A DNA stretch of 9,995 nucleotides from CAKUFA01 sp963618735. Lineage in GTDB: Bacteria > Bacillota > Clostridia > Christensenellales > Aristaeellaceae. Location: contig CAVEUM010000046.1 in NCBI GenBank assembly GCA_963618735.1, positions 1 through 9,995 on the forward strand, read 5' to 3'. The notes beneath the pieces are model-generated. The model searched no databases, had not been told where the DNA came from, and saw only the letters and a program-made list of their open reading frames with translations. The position numbers and the translations under genes are program-made. Shown in pieces: positions 1-6,010 of this stretch (positions are counted from its first letter, which is position 1; each line of letters opens with the position of its first letter).

Positions 1-63
1 GATCTAACATGCATGTTTCAAGAACGTGGAAGGAGCACACTGCCTATCATTTTGATCTTTATG

Positions 64-105
64 AAAAAAAGAAAAACTCTTCCCTAATGAAAGTTTAGGG
101 AAGAG
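64..105 (-). terminator. Intrinsic terminator of the rfbCBD operon
   Basis: Read on the minus strand, an 11-bp perfect stem (arms at 95-105 and 77-87, 7-nt loop) is followed directly by five T (72-76), one C and seven more T (64-70). It lies about 65 bases after the rfbD stop codon and ends the rhamnose operon. The remaining bases 1-63 show nothing I can assign except a 12-base palindrome at 6-17. Confidence 0.9.
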
Positions 106-113
106 AGGTGGGT

Positions 114-159
114 GCGGGAGGAGAGGAAACGCTTTTCAAAGCGGTTCCTTTCCTCCCGC
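114..159 (-). other. Long 22-bp hairpin in the 3' untranslated region after rfbD
   Basis: Arms 114-135 and 138-159 are complementary at 20 of 22 positions; one of the two exceptions is a G-T wobble and the other an A-G mismatch. The innermost pairs must open to form a loop. On the minus strand it starts 11 bases after the rfbD stop and precedes the T-tailed terminator, but has no T tract of its own. It could stabilise the 3' end of the mRNA or be a double-strand ribonuclease target; the role is inferred. Confidence 0.7.
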
Positions 160-170
160 AATATCTGATC

Positions 171-1019
171 TTACTTTTCGCCGATTTCCACCAGGAAACG
201 GGTCAGGGCGTCCTGCCAGGCGGGCAGGCGCTCAAAGCCAGCGTCGGTCAGGCTCTGCTTGCTCAATCGAGAATTGGCGGGGCGCTGAACGGGTGCATTG
301 TACTCCTCCGTGGTCACGGGGACGATCCTGCAATTCCGCCGTCCCTGGCGCATAATCTCCGCAGCAAAGTCTGCCCAGGAGCAGAAGCCCTCGTTGGTGG
401 CGTGATACACACCATAACGGTTCGTCTGAATCATCTGACACATGAGCCGCGCCAGGTCGGGGGTGTAGGTGGGAGAACCGAACTGGTCGTTCACCACGTT
501 CAGCTGGCTTTTCTCGCTGCCGAGGCGCAGCATGGTCTTCACAAAATTGCGGCCGTTCAGGCCGAAAACCCACGCCGTGCGGATGATGAAGAACTTCTGC
601 ATCATGCTGCGAACAGCTTCCTCACCCTGTGCCTTGGTCAGGCCGTACACGTTCTGGGGGTAAATGGGATCCTTCACATTGAAGGGCGTTGTGCCCTCAC
701 CGGAAAACACATAGTCTGTGGAGATGTACATCAGCTTGGCATCCACCGCCAGCGCCGCACGCACCATGTTCAGCGTGCCGCCGCCGTTCACCGCGGCCGC
801 AACTTCCGGCTCGGTTTCTGCCTTGTCCACATTGGTGTAGGCAGCGCAGTGCATGATGGCGTCGGGCTGGTAGGCCTTCACGTAGTTCATCACGGCATCC
901 GCGTCCGTCAGGTCAAATTCCTCGCGGTCAACGCCCTTGCACTCAATGCCCAGGGCGGTGAGCCGCTTCACACAGTCGTATCCCAATTGTCCGGCGACGC
1001 CGGTTACTAATACCTTCAT
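171..1019 (-). CDS. rfbD: dTDP-4-dehydrorhamnose reductase (RmlD/RfbD)
   Basis: Catalyses the last step of dTDP-L-rhamnose synthesis, the NAD(P)H-dependent reduction of dTDP-4-dehydro-L-rhamnose, in the cytoplasm; the product feeds cell-surface polysaccharide assembly. The 282-residue protein has the usual family length. Visible features are the Rossmann glycine motif GVAGQLG (7-13), CAAYTNVDKAE (58-68), the STDYVF strand (100-105), the short-chain dehydrogenase pair Tyr125 and Lys129 (YxxxK), the DQFGSPTYTPDLA segment (178-190) and a substrate-binding NAPVQRP stretch (241-247). I chose the internal ATG at 1019 rather than an upstream in-frame ATG at 1091, because MKVLVTG is the family N-terminus and the ATG overlaps the rfbB stop (ATGA), as in translationally coupled genes. 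Last gene of the rfbC-rfbB-rfbD operon. Confidence 0.95.
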   Translation of the reverse strand: MKVLVTGVAGQLGYDCVKRLTALGIECKGVDREEFDLTDADAVMNYVKAYQPDAIMHCAAYTNVDKAETEPEVAAAVNGGGTLNMVRAALAVDAKLMYISTDYVFSGEGTTPFNVKDPIYPQNVYGLTKAQGEEAVRSMMQKFFIIRTAWVFGLNGRNFVKTMLRLGSEKSQLNVVNDQFGSPTYTPDLARLMCQMIQTNRYGVYHATNEGFCSWADFAAEIMRQGRRNCRIVPVTTEEYNAPVQRPANSRLSKQSLTDAGFERLPAWQDALTRFLVEIGEK

Positions 1020-2044
1020 GCCTGTCCCCTGTTTCCGTACATATTTTCGTAGTAGTTCTGATAATCCCCTGCCAGAATGTCCTTCCACCACTTCTCGTTG
1101 TCCAGATACCAGCGGATGGTCTTCTTGATGCCCTCGTCAAAGGTGGTGGCGGGCAGCCAGCCAAGCTCTGCATGAATCTTGCTGGGGTCGATGGCATAGC
1201 GGCGGTCGTGACCGGGGCGATCCTTCACGTAGGTGATGAGGCTTTCCGGCTTGCCCAGCTCGCGGAGGATGGTCTTCACCACCTCCAGATTGGTGCGCTC
1301 GTTGTGGCCGCCCACGTTGTAGATTTCTCCCTCGCGACCCTTGCGGATGACCAGGTCAATGGCGGAGCAGTGGTCTTCCACGTACAGCCAGTCGCGGACG
1401 TTCTCGCCCGTGCCGTATACGGGCAGGCTCTCGTCTGCCAGGGCGCGGGAGATCATCAGCGGGATCAGCTTTTCCGGGAAATGGTAGGGGCCGTAGTTGT
1501 TGGAGCAGCGGGTGATGGAGATGGGCAGATGGAACGTCCGCGCGTAGGCCAGCACCAGCAGGTCGGCAGACGCCTTGGAGGCGCTGTAGGGGCTGGAGGT
1601 GTGGATGGGGGTCTCCTCGGTGAAGAACAGGTCGGGACGATCCAGGGGCAGGTCACCGTACACCTCGTCGGTGGATACCTGATGATAACGCTTGATGCCG
1701 TACTTGCGGCAGGCATCCATCAGGGTCTGGGTGCCGAGAATGTTCGTGCGCAGGAACAGCCCCGGGTCTTCCACAGAGCGATCCACGTGACTCTCGGCGG
1801 CGAAATTCACGATGATGTCGGGATGCTCCTCTTCAAAGAGCTTTTCCACCGCGGCCTTGTCGGTAATGTCGGCCTTCACGAAGCGGAAGTGATCGTTCTT
1901 CATGGCTTCGTCCAGGGTGGCCATGTTGCCCGCGTAGGTCAGGCTGTCCAGGCAGACGATTCGATCCTCGGGATGGTTCTTCAGCTGGAAGTAAATGAAG
2001 TTGCTGCCAATGAATCCGGCGCCGCCGGTGACGATAATGGTCAT
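1016..2044 (-). CDS. rfbB: dTDP-glucose 4,6-dehydratase (RmlB/RfbB)
   Basis: Converts dTDP-D-glucose to dTDP-4-dehydro-6-deoxy-D-glucose using tightly bound NAD+, the second step of the dTDP-rhamnose pathway. The 342-residue length is typical. The sequence shows the TGGAGFIG NAD-binding motif (6-13), AAESHVDRS (82-90), the catalytic Thr125-Asp126-Glu127 triplet in STDEVYGDL, the Tyr153/Lys157 pair in YSASK, RCSNNYGPYHFPEKLIP (179-195), the NVRDWLYVEDHC segment (215-226) and YNVGG (242-246). Start ATG 2044 is preceded by AAGGAGGA at 2051-2058 and overlaps the rfbC stop by ATGA; its own stop overlaps the rfbD start in the same way. Such tight coupling points to balanced expression of the three enzymes from one mRNA. 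Product assignment is firm from motif content. Confidence 0.97.
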   Translation of the reverse strand: MTIIVTGGAGFIGSNFIYFQLKNHPEDRIVCLDSLTYAGNMATLDEAMKNDHFRFVKADITDKAAVEKLFEEEHPDIIVNFAAESHVDRSVEDPGLFLRTNILGTQTLMDACRKYGIKRYHQVSTDEVYGDLPLDRPDLFFTEETPIHTSSPYSASKASADLLVLAYARTFHLPISITRCSNNYGPYHFPEKLIPLMISRALADESLPVYGTGENVRDWLYVEDHCSAIDLVIRKGREGEIYNVGGHNERTNLEVVKTILRELGKPESLITYVKDRPGHDRRYAIDPSKIHAELGWLPATTFDEGIKKTIRWYLDNEKWWKDILAGDYQNYYENMYGNRGQA

Positions 2045-2610
2045 GCCTGTTCCTCCTTGTAAACGAAGTTGCAGTCGCTGTCCTGCAGCAGGGGGGACGT
2101 GGTGTCCTTCTGGCTCAGCAGCTCCTCAATCACATCGCCCCATTCCACACCGATGGCGGGGTCGTTGAAGCGGATGCCGCGGTCACATTCCTTGCTGTAG
2201 AGGTTGTCCACCTTGTAGCAGAATTCTACATCGTCCGTCAAGGTGCGGAAGCCGTGGCCGAAGCCGCGGGGGATGAAGAGCATCCGCTTGTTGTCCGCAG
2301 AAAGCTCCACCGCCACCCATTGGCGATAGGTGGGGCTTCCCTTGCGCAGATCCACCGCTACGTCCATCACAGCGCCTTTGGTGACACGAACCAGCTTGGC
2401 CTGTGCCATGGGGTCGTTCTGGAAGTGGATGCCGCGGAGCACGCCTTTCTGGGCGGTGAAGGACTGATTGTCCTGCACGAAAACGTTGTCAATGCCGATG
2501 TCGTGGAAGGCTTTCTGGGAATAGGTTTCCATGAAGTATCCGCGCTTATCGCCAAAGACCTTGGGTTCGATGATGTAAACCCCCGGCAGGGAGGTCGCGA
2601 TCTTTTCCAT
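2041..2610 (-). CDS. rfbC: dTDP-4-dehydrorhamnose 3,5-epimerase (RmlC/RfbC)
   Basis: Epimerises dTDP-4-dehydro-6-deoxy-D-glucose at C3 and C5, the third step to dTDP-L-rhamnose. The 189-residue cupin protein has the family landmarks: FGDKRGYFMETY (19-30), VQDNQS (45-50), VLRGIHFQ (57-64) with the catalytic His62, LFIPRGFGHGF (111-121) with His119, Tyr132 in the CYKVD segment, RFNDPAIGVEW (147-157) and Asp169 in SQKD, matching the His/Tyr/Asp set of the family. Start ATG 2610 follows AAAGAGG at 2620-2626 with 9-nt spacing. It is the first gene of the operon; the upstream region is taken up by repeats, and rfbA is not beside it. I see no strong sigma-A promoter directly in front. Confidence 0.96.
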   Translation of the reverse strand: MEKIATSLPGVYIIEPKVFGDKRGYFMETYSQKAFHDIGIDNVFVQDNQSFTAQKGVLRGIHFQNDPMAQAKLVRVTKGAVMDVAVDLRKGSPTYRQWVAVELSADNKRMLFIPRGFGHGFRTLTDDVEFCYKVDNLYSKECDRGIRFNDPAIGVEWGDVIEELLSQKDTTSPLLQDSDCNFVYKEEQA

Positions 2611-2650
2611 GTATAAAGACCTCTTTCAGAAAAGTTATTTTTGCAGGAAA

Positions 2651-2670
2651 GCTTGACTTATAGGTCAAGC
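2651..2670. promoter_or_regulatory. Palindrome upstream of rfbC, possible operator
   Basis: Perfect 7-bp arms GCTTGAC / GTCAAGC flank a 6-base centre, about 40 bases upstream of the rfbC start. No T tract follows on either strand, so it is not an intrinsic terminator. A TTGACC hexamer (minus strand) lies inside it, but no good -10 box stands at the correct distance. It could be a regulator site or part of a weak promoter; both readings are inference. Confidence 0.35.
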
Positions 2671-2682
2671 GAGTTAATTGTT

Positions 2683-2829
2683 TTGTTCCAGGGGCTGTTA
2701 AGCGGGTCGAAGACCCTCGCCCTCTGGACTCCTTCGGTGCACTACCTATAATCTTGAGCTGCTTTGCAACTTTTTATAAAGTTGCGGAACAGTACTCCTC
2801 AGAAATGGGGACTGCGAAGGGGTCAAGGG
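2683..2829. repeat. Intergenic direct repeat, copy 1
   Basis: This 147-bp stretch matches 2921-3068 in the same orientation, with three substitutions and one 1-base indel by eye (about 97% identity); the repeat period is 238 bp. It contains an internal hairpin around GCAACTTT / AAAGTTGC (near 2766-2785). At its right end it diverges from copy 2: instead of the inverted terminal sequence it continues into a 9-bp perfect hairpin (2824-2832 with 2842-2850, loop of 9) and then a small TCGCT/AGCGA hairpin (2852-2867). Open reading frames running through it are not convincing genes. Confidence 0.9.
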
Positions 2830-2920
2830 GGCGACCGCAAAGCCCCCTTGTCGCTCCGCAGAGCGAAATCTCTTTTCAGACAGGCATGCTTGCTGTATGG
2901 AGCAAAGATGTTTTTGCCTG

Positions 2921-3068
2921 TTGTTCCAGGGGCTGTTAAGCGGGTCGAAGACCCTCGCCCTCTGGACTCCTTCGGTGCACTACCTATAATCTTGAGCTGC
3001 TTTGCAACTTTTTATAAGGCTGCGGAACAGTACTCCTTCAGAAATGAGGACTGCGAAGGGGTCAAGGG
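2921..3068. repeat. Intergenic direct repeat, copy 2
   Basis: Second copy of the 147-148 bp repeat, near-identical to 2683-2829. The shared homology stops at the common GTCAAGGG on the right and at a TTGTTCCAGG boundary on the left, with unrelated flanks on both sides. Two of the three substitutions fall in the right arm of the internal hairpin, which still largely pairs. Confidence 0.9.
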
Positions 3069-3090
3069 TCTTCGACTCACTTAACAGTCC
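2931..3090. mobile_element. MITE-like inverted-repeat element (no transposase)
   Basis: The 27-base left end (2931-2957) is the inverted complement of 3063-3090 at about 24 of 28 aligned positions; a CTGTTAAG core and a GTCGAAGACCCT core are both preserved. Inside these ends, GGACTCCTTCG near 2965 can also pair with the GCGAAGGGGTC stretch that ends near 3063, and a further hairpin sits in the centre, so the 160-bp unit could fold into one long branched stem. It encodes nothing plausible and stops 8 bases from the ruvC stop codon. No clear target-site duplication was seen. The alternative is a structured RNA-level repeat of REP/BIME type, perhaps also acting as the ruvC transcript end. Confidence 0.55.
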
Positions 3091-3098
3091 TTTGAAAA

Positions 3099-3593
3099 TC
3101 ATTTCATTTTGAACTGCACCTTCGCAGGCCCGGTCTGGGCGTGCGTAATCGCCGCAGCGATAGCATCCGCCGCATCATCCGGCGTAGGGATGACATCCAT
3201 ATGCATCAGTAGCTTCACCATCTGCTGCACCTGCTTCTTGTCCGCCTTGCCGTACCCCGTCACGGCCTGCTTAATCTGCATGGGCGTGTACTCGTAGAGA
3301 TTCTCCGTGTACTCCGCCGCGGCGATAATGGCCGCACCGCGCGCCGCGCCGACCATCAGAGCGGTGGTCACATTGCGGGCAAAGAACAGCTCCTCAAAGG
3401 CCACATCATCGGGCTTGTAGGTGTTCACCAGGGTCTGTACGCCTAATTGCAGGGTGCGCAGGCGGTGCTGCATGGGCTGACCAGCCTTGGTTTCCACGCA
3501 GCCGTAATTCACAAGGCGCATGCGCCCGTTTTCTTCATCAATCACACCCCAGCCCATGAGCGCGTAGCCGGGGTCAATACCTAGAATTCGCAT
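3099..3593 (-). CDS. ruvC: Crossover junction endodeoxyribonuclease RuvC
   Basis: Resolves Holliday junctions by paired, metal-dependent nicks during recombination and repair, normally together with RuvAB. The 164-residue protein has the family length and shows GIDPG with catalytic Asp7 (5-9), AFEELFF with Glu67 (65-71), the NVTTALMVGAARG helix (74-86), EYTPMQIKQAVTGYGKADKKQVQ (101-123) and the C-terminal PTPDDAADAIAAAITH (136-151) with acidic Asp140 and Asp143, completing the DEDD-type active site. I chose the ATG at 3593 rather than an upstream in-frame ATG at 3662: MRILGIDPG is the family start, GGAGG lies at 3605-3609, and the promoter at 3634-3662 would leave a short leader only for the inner ATG. 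ruvA and ruvB are not adjacent; downstream is the repeat element. Confidence 0.96.
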   Translation of the reverse strand: MRILGIDPGYALMGWGVIDEENGRMRLVNYGCVETKAGQPMQHRLRTLQLGVQTLVNTYKPDDVAFEELFFARNVTTALMVGAARGAAIIAAAEYTENLYEYTPMQIKQAVTGYGKADKKQVQQMVKLLMHMDVIPTPDDAADAIAAAITHAQTGPAKVQFKMK

Positions 3594-3633
3594 GAATGTG
3601 TTGTCCTCCGGGAAGGGAAAACCTTCCTTCCAT

Positions 3634-3662
3634 ATCATAATCGTCAAGGTACCAAAAGTCAA
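3634..3662 (-). promoter_or_regulatory. Promoter of ruvC
   Basis: On the minus strand TTGACT (3662-3657) and TATGAT (3639-3634) are separated by 17 bases, each one mismatch from consensus. The predicted transcription start near 3627 gives a leader of about 34 nt. It lies after the rny terminator, so ruvC is a separate transcription unit. Confidence 0.75.
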
Positions 3663-3692
3663 ACGGCGAAAGGCAACAAAACGTTGTTCCCT

Positions 3693-3725
3693 AAAAAAAT
3701 CCCCGAGCCGTCATCCAGCTCGGGG
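3693..3725 (-). terminator. Intrinsic terminator of rny
   Basis: On the minus strand an 8-bp GC-rich perfect stem (CCCCGAGC at 3718-3725 pairing with 3701-3708, 9-nt loop) is followed by A and then seven T (3693-3699). It starts 16 bases after the rny stop codon. Confidence 0.92.
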
Positions 3726-3741
3726 AAATTGTGCGTTGTTT

Positions 3742-5301
3742 TTACTTCGCGTATTCGGTGCTGCGGGTTTCGCGGATCACGTTTACGCGGATCTGGCCGG
3801 GATACTCCATTTCCTTCTCGATGCGCTTGGCGATTTCCTTGGCGAGGATCTTCGTGCCCTCGTCGGTAACATCGTCGGGCTTGACCATAATGCGCACCTC
3901 GCGGCCGGACTGGATGGCGTAGCACTTTTCCACACCATCGAAGCTGTTGGCGATTTCCTCCAGCTTCTCCAGACGCTTGATGTAGTTCTCCAGGCTTTCA
4001 CGGCGGGCACCGGGACGGGCGGCGGAGATTGCGTCAGCAGCCTGCACCAGCACAGCTTCCACGGTCTGGGGCTCCACATCGTTGTGGTGAGCCAGAATGG
4101 CGTGCACCACATCGGGGCTTTCGTGATACTTCCGTGCCAGCTCGGCACCCAGGGTCACGTGGGTACCCTCTGCCTCGTGGTCAACGGCCTTGCCGATATC
4201 GTGCAGCAGACCTGCACGCTTGGCCAGCTGAACATCAGCGCCCAGCTCGGCGGCCATCATGCCAGCCAGGTGGCTGACCTCGATGGAGTGCTTCAGCACG
4301 TTCTGACCGTAGCTGGTGCGGTACTTCAGGCGACCCAGCAGCTTGACCAGCTCGTGGTGAATGCCGTGCTGATTGGTTTCAAACACAGCGTTCTCGCCGG
4401 CTTCGCGGATCTGATTTTCGACTTCCTTGCGAGCCTTATCCACCGTTTCCTCAATGCGGGCGGGATGGATGCGGCCGTCCATGATGAGCTTCTCCACAGC
4501 GATGCGGGCAATCTCACGGCGGACAGGGTCGAAAGCGGATACGATGATGGCCTCGGGGGTGTCGTCAATGATGAGATCCACACCCGTGGCAGATTCCAGA
4601 GCGCGGATGTTGCGGCCTTCACGGCCGATGATGCGGCCCTTCATGTCGTCATTGGGCAGGGAGATAACGGATACCGTGCTTTCTGCCACATGGTCGGCAG
4701 CGCACTTCTGAATGGCCAGCGCGATGATGTTGCGGGCCTTCTTTTCGCCCTCTTCCTTGGCGCGGGTTTCGATTTCACGCACCATGGCGGCGGCATCGTG
4801 ATACGCGTCCTTCTGGACACGCTCCACAATGATCTGGCGGGCTTCATCCTGCGTCATGGAGGCAATGCGCTCCAGTTCGGCATTCTGCTTTTCCGTCAGG
4901 GCTTCCGCGTCTTCCTGCATCTTCTGGATCTCGGCGGCCTTCTTGTTCAGGCCGTTTTCCCGTGCTTCCAGGTTGTCAGCCTTCTTGTCCAGGGTTTCCT
5001 CACGCTGCAGCAGGCGGCGCTCAGTGCGCTGCACTTCGGCGCGGCGGTCGCGGATTTCCTTGTCATTTTCGGCTTTTTCGCGGTCGTTCTCGGTCTTGGC
5101 CTTCAGAATTTCTTCTTTAGCTTCCAGGACTTTTTCTTTCTTGTACTCATCAGCCTTGCGAACAGCATCGTCATACAGACGCTTGGCGTACTCTTCCGTG
5201 CGGCCGATTTTCTTTTCAGCTTCGTTCTTGCGATAGGCGTATCCGCCCAGTGCGCACACGGCGCCTATCACCAGAGCGATGAGAATGTTCCATATCCACA
5301 T
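3742..5301 (-). CDS. rny: Ribonuclease Y
   Basis: Membrane-anchored endoribonuclease that starts decay and processing of many mRNAs in Firmicutes. The 519-residue length matches the family (~520). In order: an N-terminal transmembrane helix (about 3-23), a long charged coiled coil rich in Lys/Glu/Arg (about 25-200), a KH RNA-binding domain with IIGREGRNIRALE (224-236; GREG loop 226-229), and an HD metal-dependent phosphohydrolase domain with H338 in LKHSIEVSHLAG, the His367-Asp368 pair in GLLHDIGKAVDHE and the HAILAHHND segment (400-408). The C-terminus PGQIRVNVIRETRSTEYAK is typical. I chose the ATG at 5301 over one at 5328 because AAGGAGGGG (5312-5320) lies between them, 10 bases before 5301, and MWIWN begins the membrane helix. 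It has its own terminator and a long leader. Confidence 0.97.
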   Translation of the reverse strand: MWIWNILIALVIGAVCALGGYAYRKNEAEKKIGRTEEYAKRLYDDAVRKADEYKKEKVLEAKEEILKAKTENDREKAENDKEIRDRRAEVQRTERRLLQREETLDKKADNLEARENGLNKKAAEIQKMQEDAEALTEKQNAELERIASMTQDEARQIIVERVQKDAYHDAAAMVREIETRAKEEGEKKARNIIALAIQKCAADHVAESTVSVISLPNDDMKGRIIGREGRNIRALESATGVDLIIDDTPEAIIVSAFDPVRREIARIAVEKLIMDGRIHPARIEETVDKARKEVENQIREAGENAVFETNQHGIHHELVKLLGRLKYRTSYGQNVLKHSIEVSHLAGMMAAELGADVQLAKRAGLLHDIGKAVDHEAEGTHVTLGAELARKYHESPDVVHAILAHHNDVEPQTVEAVLVQAADAISAARPGARRESLENYIKRLEKLEEIANSFDGVEKCYAIQSGREVRIMVKPDDVTDEGTKILAKEIAKRIEKEMEYPGQIRVNVIRETRSTEYAK

Positions 5302-5662
5302 GTTCTGTGATCCCCTCCTTTTTCTCAAAAATTTTCATTTCAATTTTTGGCTCGACAAAAGCCGCCCAGACCATTGGTCTACGCGGCAGACTGCTTTGGA
5401 TGGAGCGATCTGTGTTGTGCGTCATCATGGCAGACGAACCCCGTGAAGAAAAAGGGCACACCTGCGCTTCATAAAAATACCAACCAGGGCAAGGAGACGC
5501 CTGTCCCCCGCCGGATAGGTGCGGTCATTTCCATGCAGCCGACTGCGAAAAGGCAGCCGTCAAAATAGCATAAGCGATCTGCCGAAAGGGGCAGAAACGT
5601 TAAAGCAACAAGAGATGTCTATCGAAAACAGCCAGAACGCAAATTGCATCCATTAGCCGATC
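5302..5662 (-). promoter_or_regulatory. Long noncoding leader (or small RNA) upstream of rny
   Basis: From the predicted start near 5662 to the rny ATG are about 360 transcribed bases with no credible gene. Minus-strand hairpins include a 6-bp stem TCTGCC/GGCAGA (5578-5595), a 7-bp stem with one mismatch near 5500-5520 and the terminator-like hairpin at 5357-5387. Bases 5647-5652 are complementary to 5397-5402, which could close the whole fold. I compared it by eye with tmRNA, RNase P RNA and SRP RNA and saw none of their signature segments. It may be a regulatory leader or a ~300-nt independent RNA; identity unknown. Confidence 0.4.
5357..5387 (-). terminator. Terminator-like hairpin in the rny leader
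   Basis: On the minus strand GCCGC (5387-5383) pairs with GCGGC (5365-5361) and AGACC (5380-5376) with GGTCT (5372-5368), separated by a 2x2 internal loop and a 3-nt apical loop. Four T follow (5360-5357). It lies about 40 bases upstream of the rny ribosome binding site. The short T tract makes it a moderate terminator; it could be an attenuator, or end a separate small RNA. Confidence 0.45.
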
Positions 5663-5668
5663 ATTTCT

Positions 5669-5697
5669 ATTGTACCTGTTTGCAGGGATTATGTCAA
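5669..5697 (-). promoter_or_regulatory. Strong promoter for the rny leader
   Basis: On the minus strand a perfect TTGACA (5697-5692), a 17-base spacer and TACAAT (5674-5669, one mismatch from consensus) form a near-ideal vegetative promoter. It is the only strong promoter seen upstream of rny. Confidence 0.8.
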
Positions 5698-5756
5698 GGT
5701 AAAGTCACAGGGAGAGAAGGAAGGAAAGTGCAGATGAAAGGCGGCGTCAAGTGCAA

Positions 5757-5801
5757 GCAGGGAACTGCATGACCTCTGTGCCTGCAGCTTCCTGCCTTTT
5801 T
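5757..5801 (+). terminator. Orphan terminator-like hairpin on the plus strand
   Basis: Arms 5757-5769 and 5783-5795 pair over 13 positions with one wobble and one mismatch; C and five T (5797-5801) follow. No gene of normal size reads into it on the plus strand. The rest of 5698-5910 holds nothing else I can assign beyond a 12-codon reading frame at 5734-5772 that runs into the left arm. Confidence 0.5.
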
Positions 5802-5910
5802 CGTTTTCTGCGTTATGCTCGTAACGTACAGGCGTTTCACGAACGACATAGATAAAAGAACACATGTTTGTCTTGCCTGCTGTGACATTTGACCCATGAT
5901 TTACAACTCG

Positions 5911-5942
5911 TTTACATAAATTTTACTTTTTCAGTGTATAAT
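5911..5942 (+). promoter_or_regulatory. Probable promoter of the secreted-protein gene
   Basis: A perfect TATAAT stands at 5937-5942. The -35 region is poor: TTTACA at 5911-5916 would need a 20-base spacer, and TTACAT at 5912-5917 a 19-base one. The implied start near 5949 gives a leader of about 60 nt, which carries a 5-bp CGCGC/GCGCG hairpin at 5976-5989. The weak -35 may mean dependence on an activator. Confidence 0.5.
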
Positions 5943-6010
5943 CATTATGTCAGAGGAAATTCCTTCTGAACATGCCGCGCACTTGCGCGAAAAAGAAAGG
6001 ATGAACAACT

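Noticed and set aside
6..17. A 12-base palindrome AACATGCATGTT near the left edge.
   Set aside because: Short and AT-rich; no promoter or gene start nearby in the window links it to a function.
1172..2062. A long plus-strand frame opposite rfbB, and similarly 108-1010 opposite rfbD.
   Set aside because: Both are antisense shadows of well-identified enzymes and show no start signals or family motifs.
2754..3084. Two overlapping plus-strand frames (2754-2939 and 2764-3084) in the repeat region.
   Set aside because: They read through the direct repeats and their hairpins; both copies give similar short peptides only because the DNA is repeated. No ribosome binding site or domain is seen. I treat them as spurious.
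3592..5310. A 572-codon open frame on the plus strand, antisense to rny.
   Set aside because: It lies wholly opposite rny, whose domains are unmistakable. Its product is a low-complexity Leu/Gly/His/Val sequence typical of the complement of a GC-rich coiled-coil gene, with no ribosome binding site or domain.
5397..5652. tmRNA or RNase P RNA in the rny leader.
   Set aside because: A GCGTTCTGGC-like stretch near the 5' end recalls tmRNA, but there is no tRNA-like 3' end, and no GAGGAAAGTCC-type segment of RNase P RNA.
5694..5897. A 67-codon minus-strand frame upstream of the rny promoter.
   Set aside because: No ribosome binding site, no domain, and it overlaps the orphan hairpin and the -35 box of the rny promoter.
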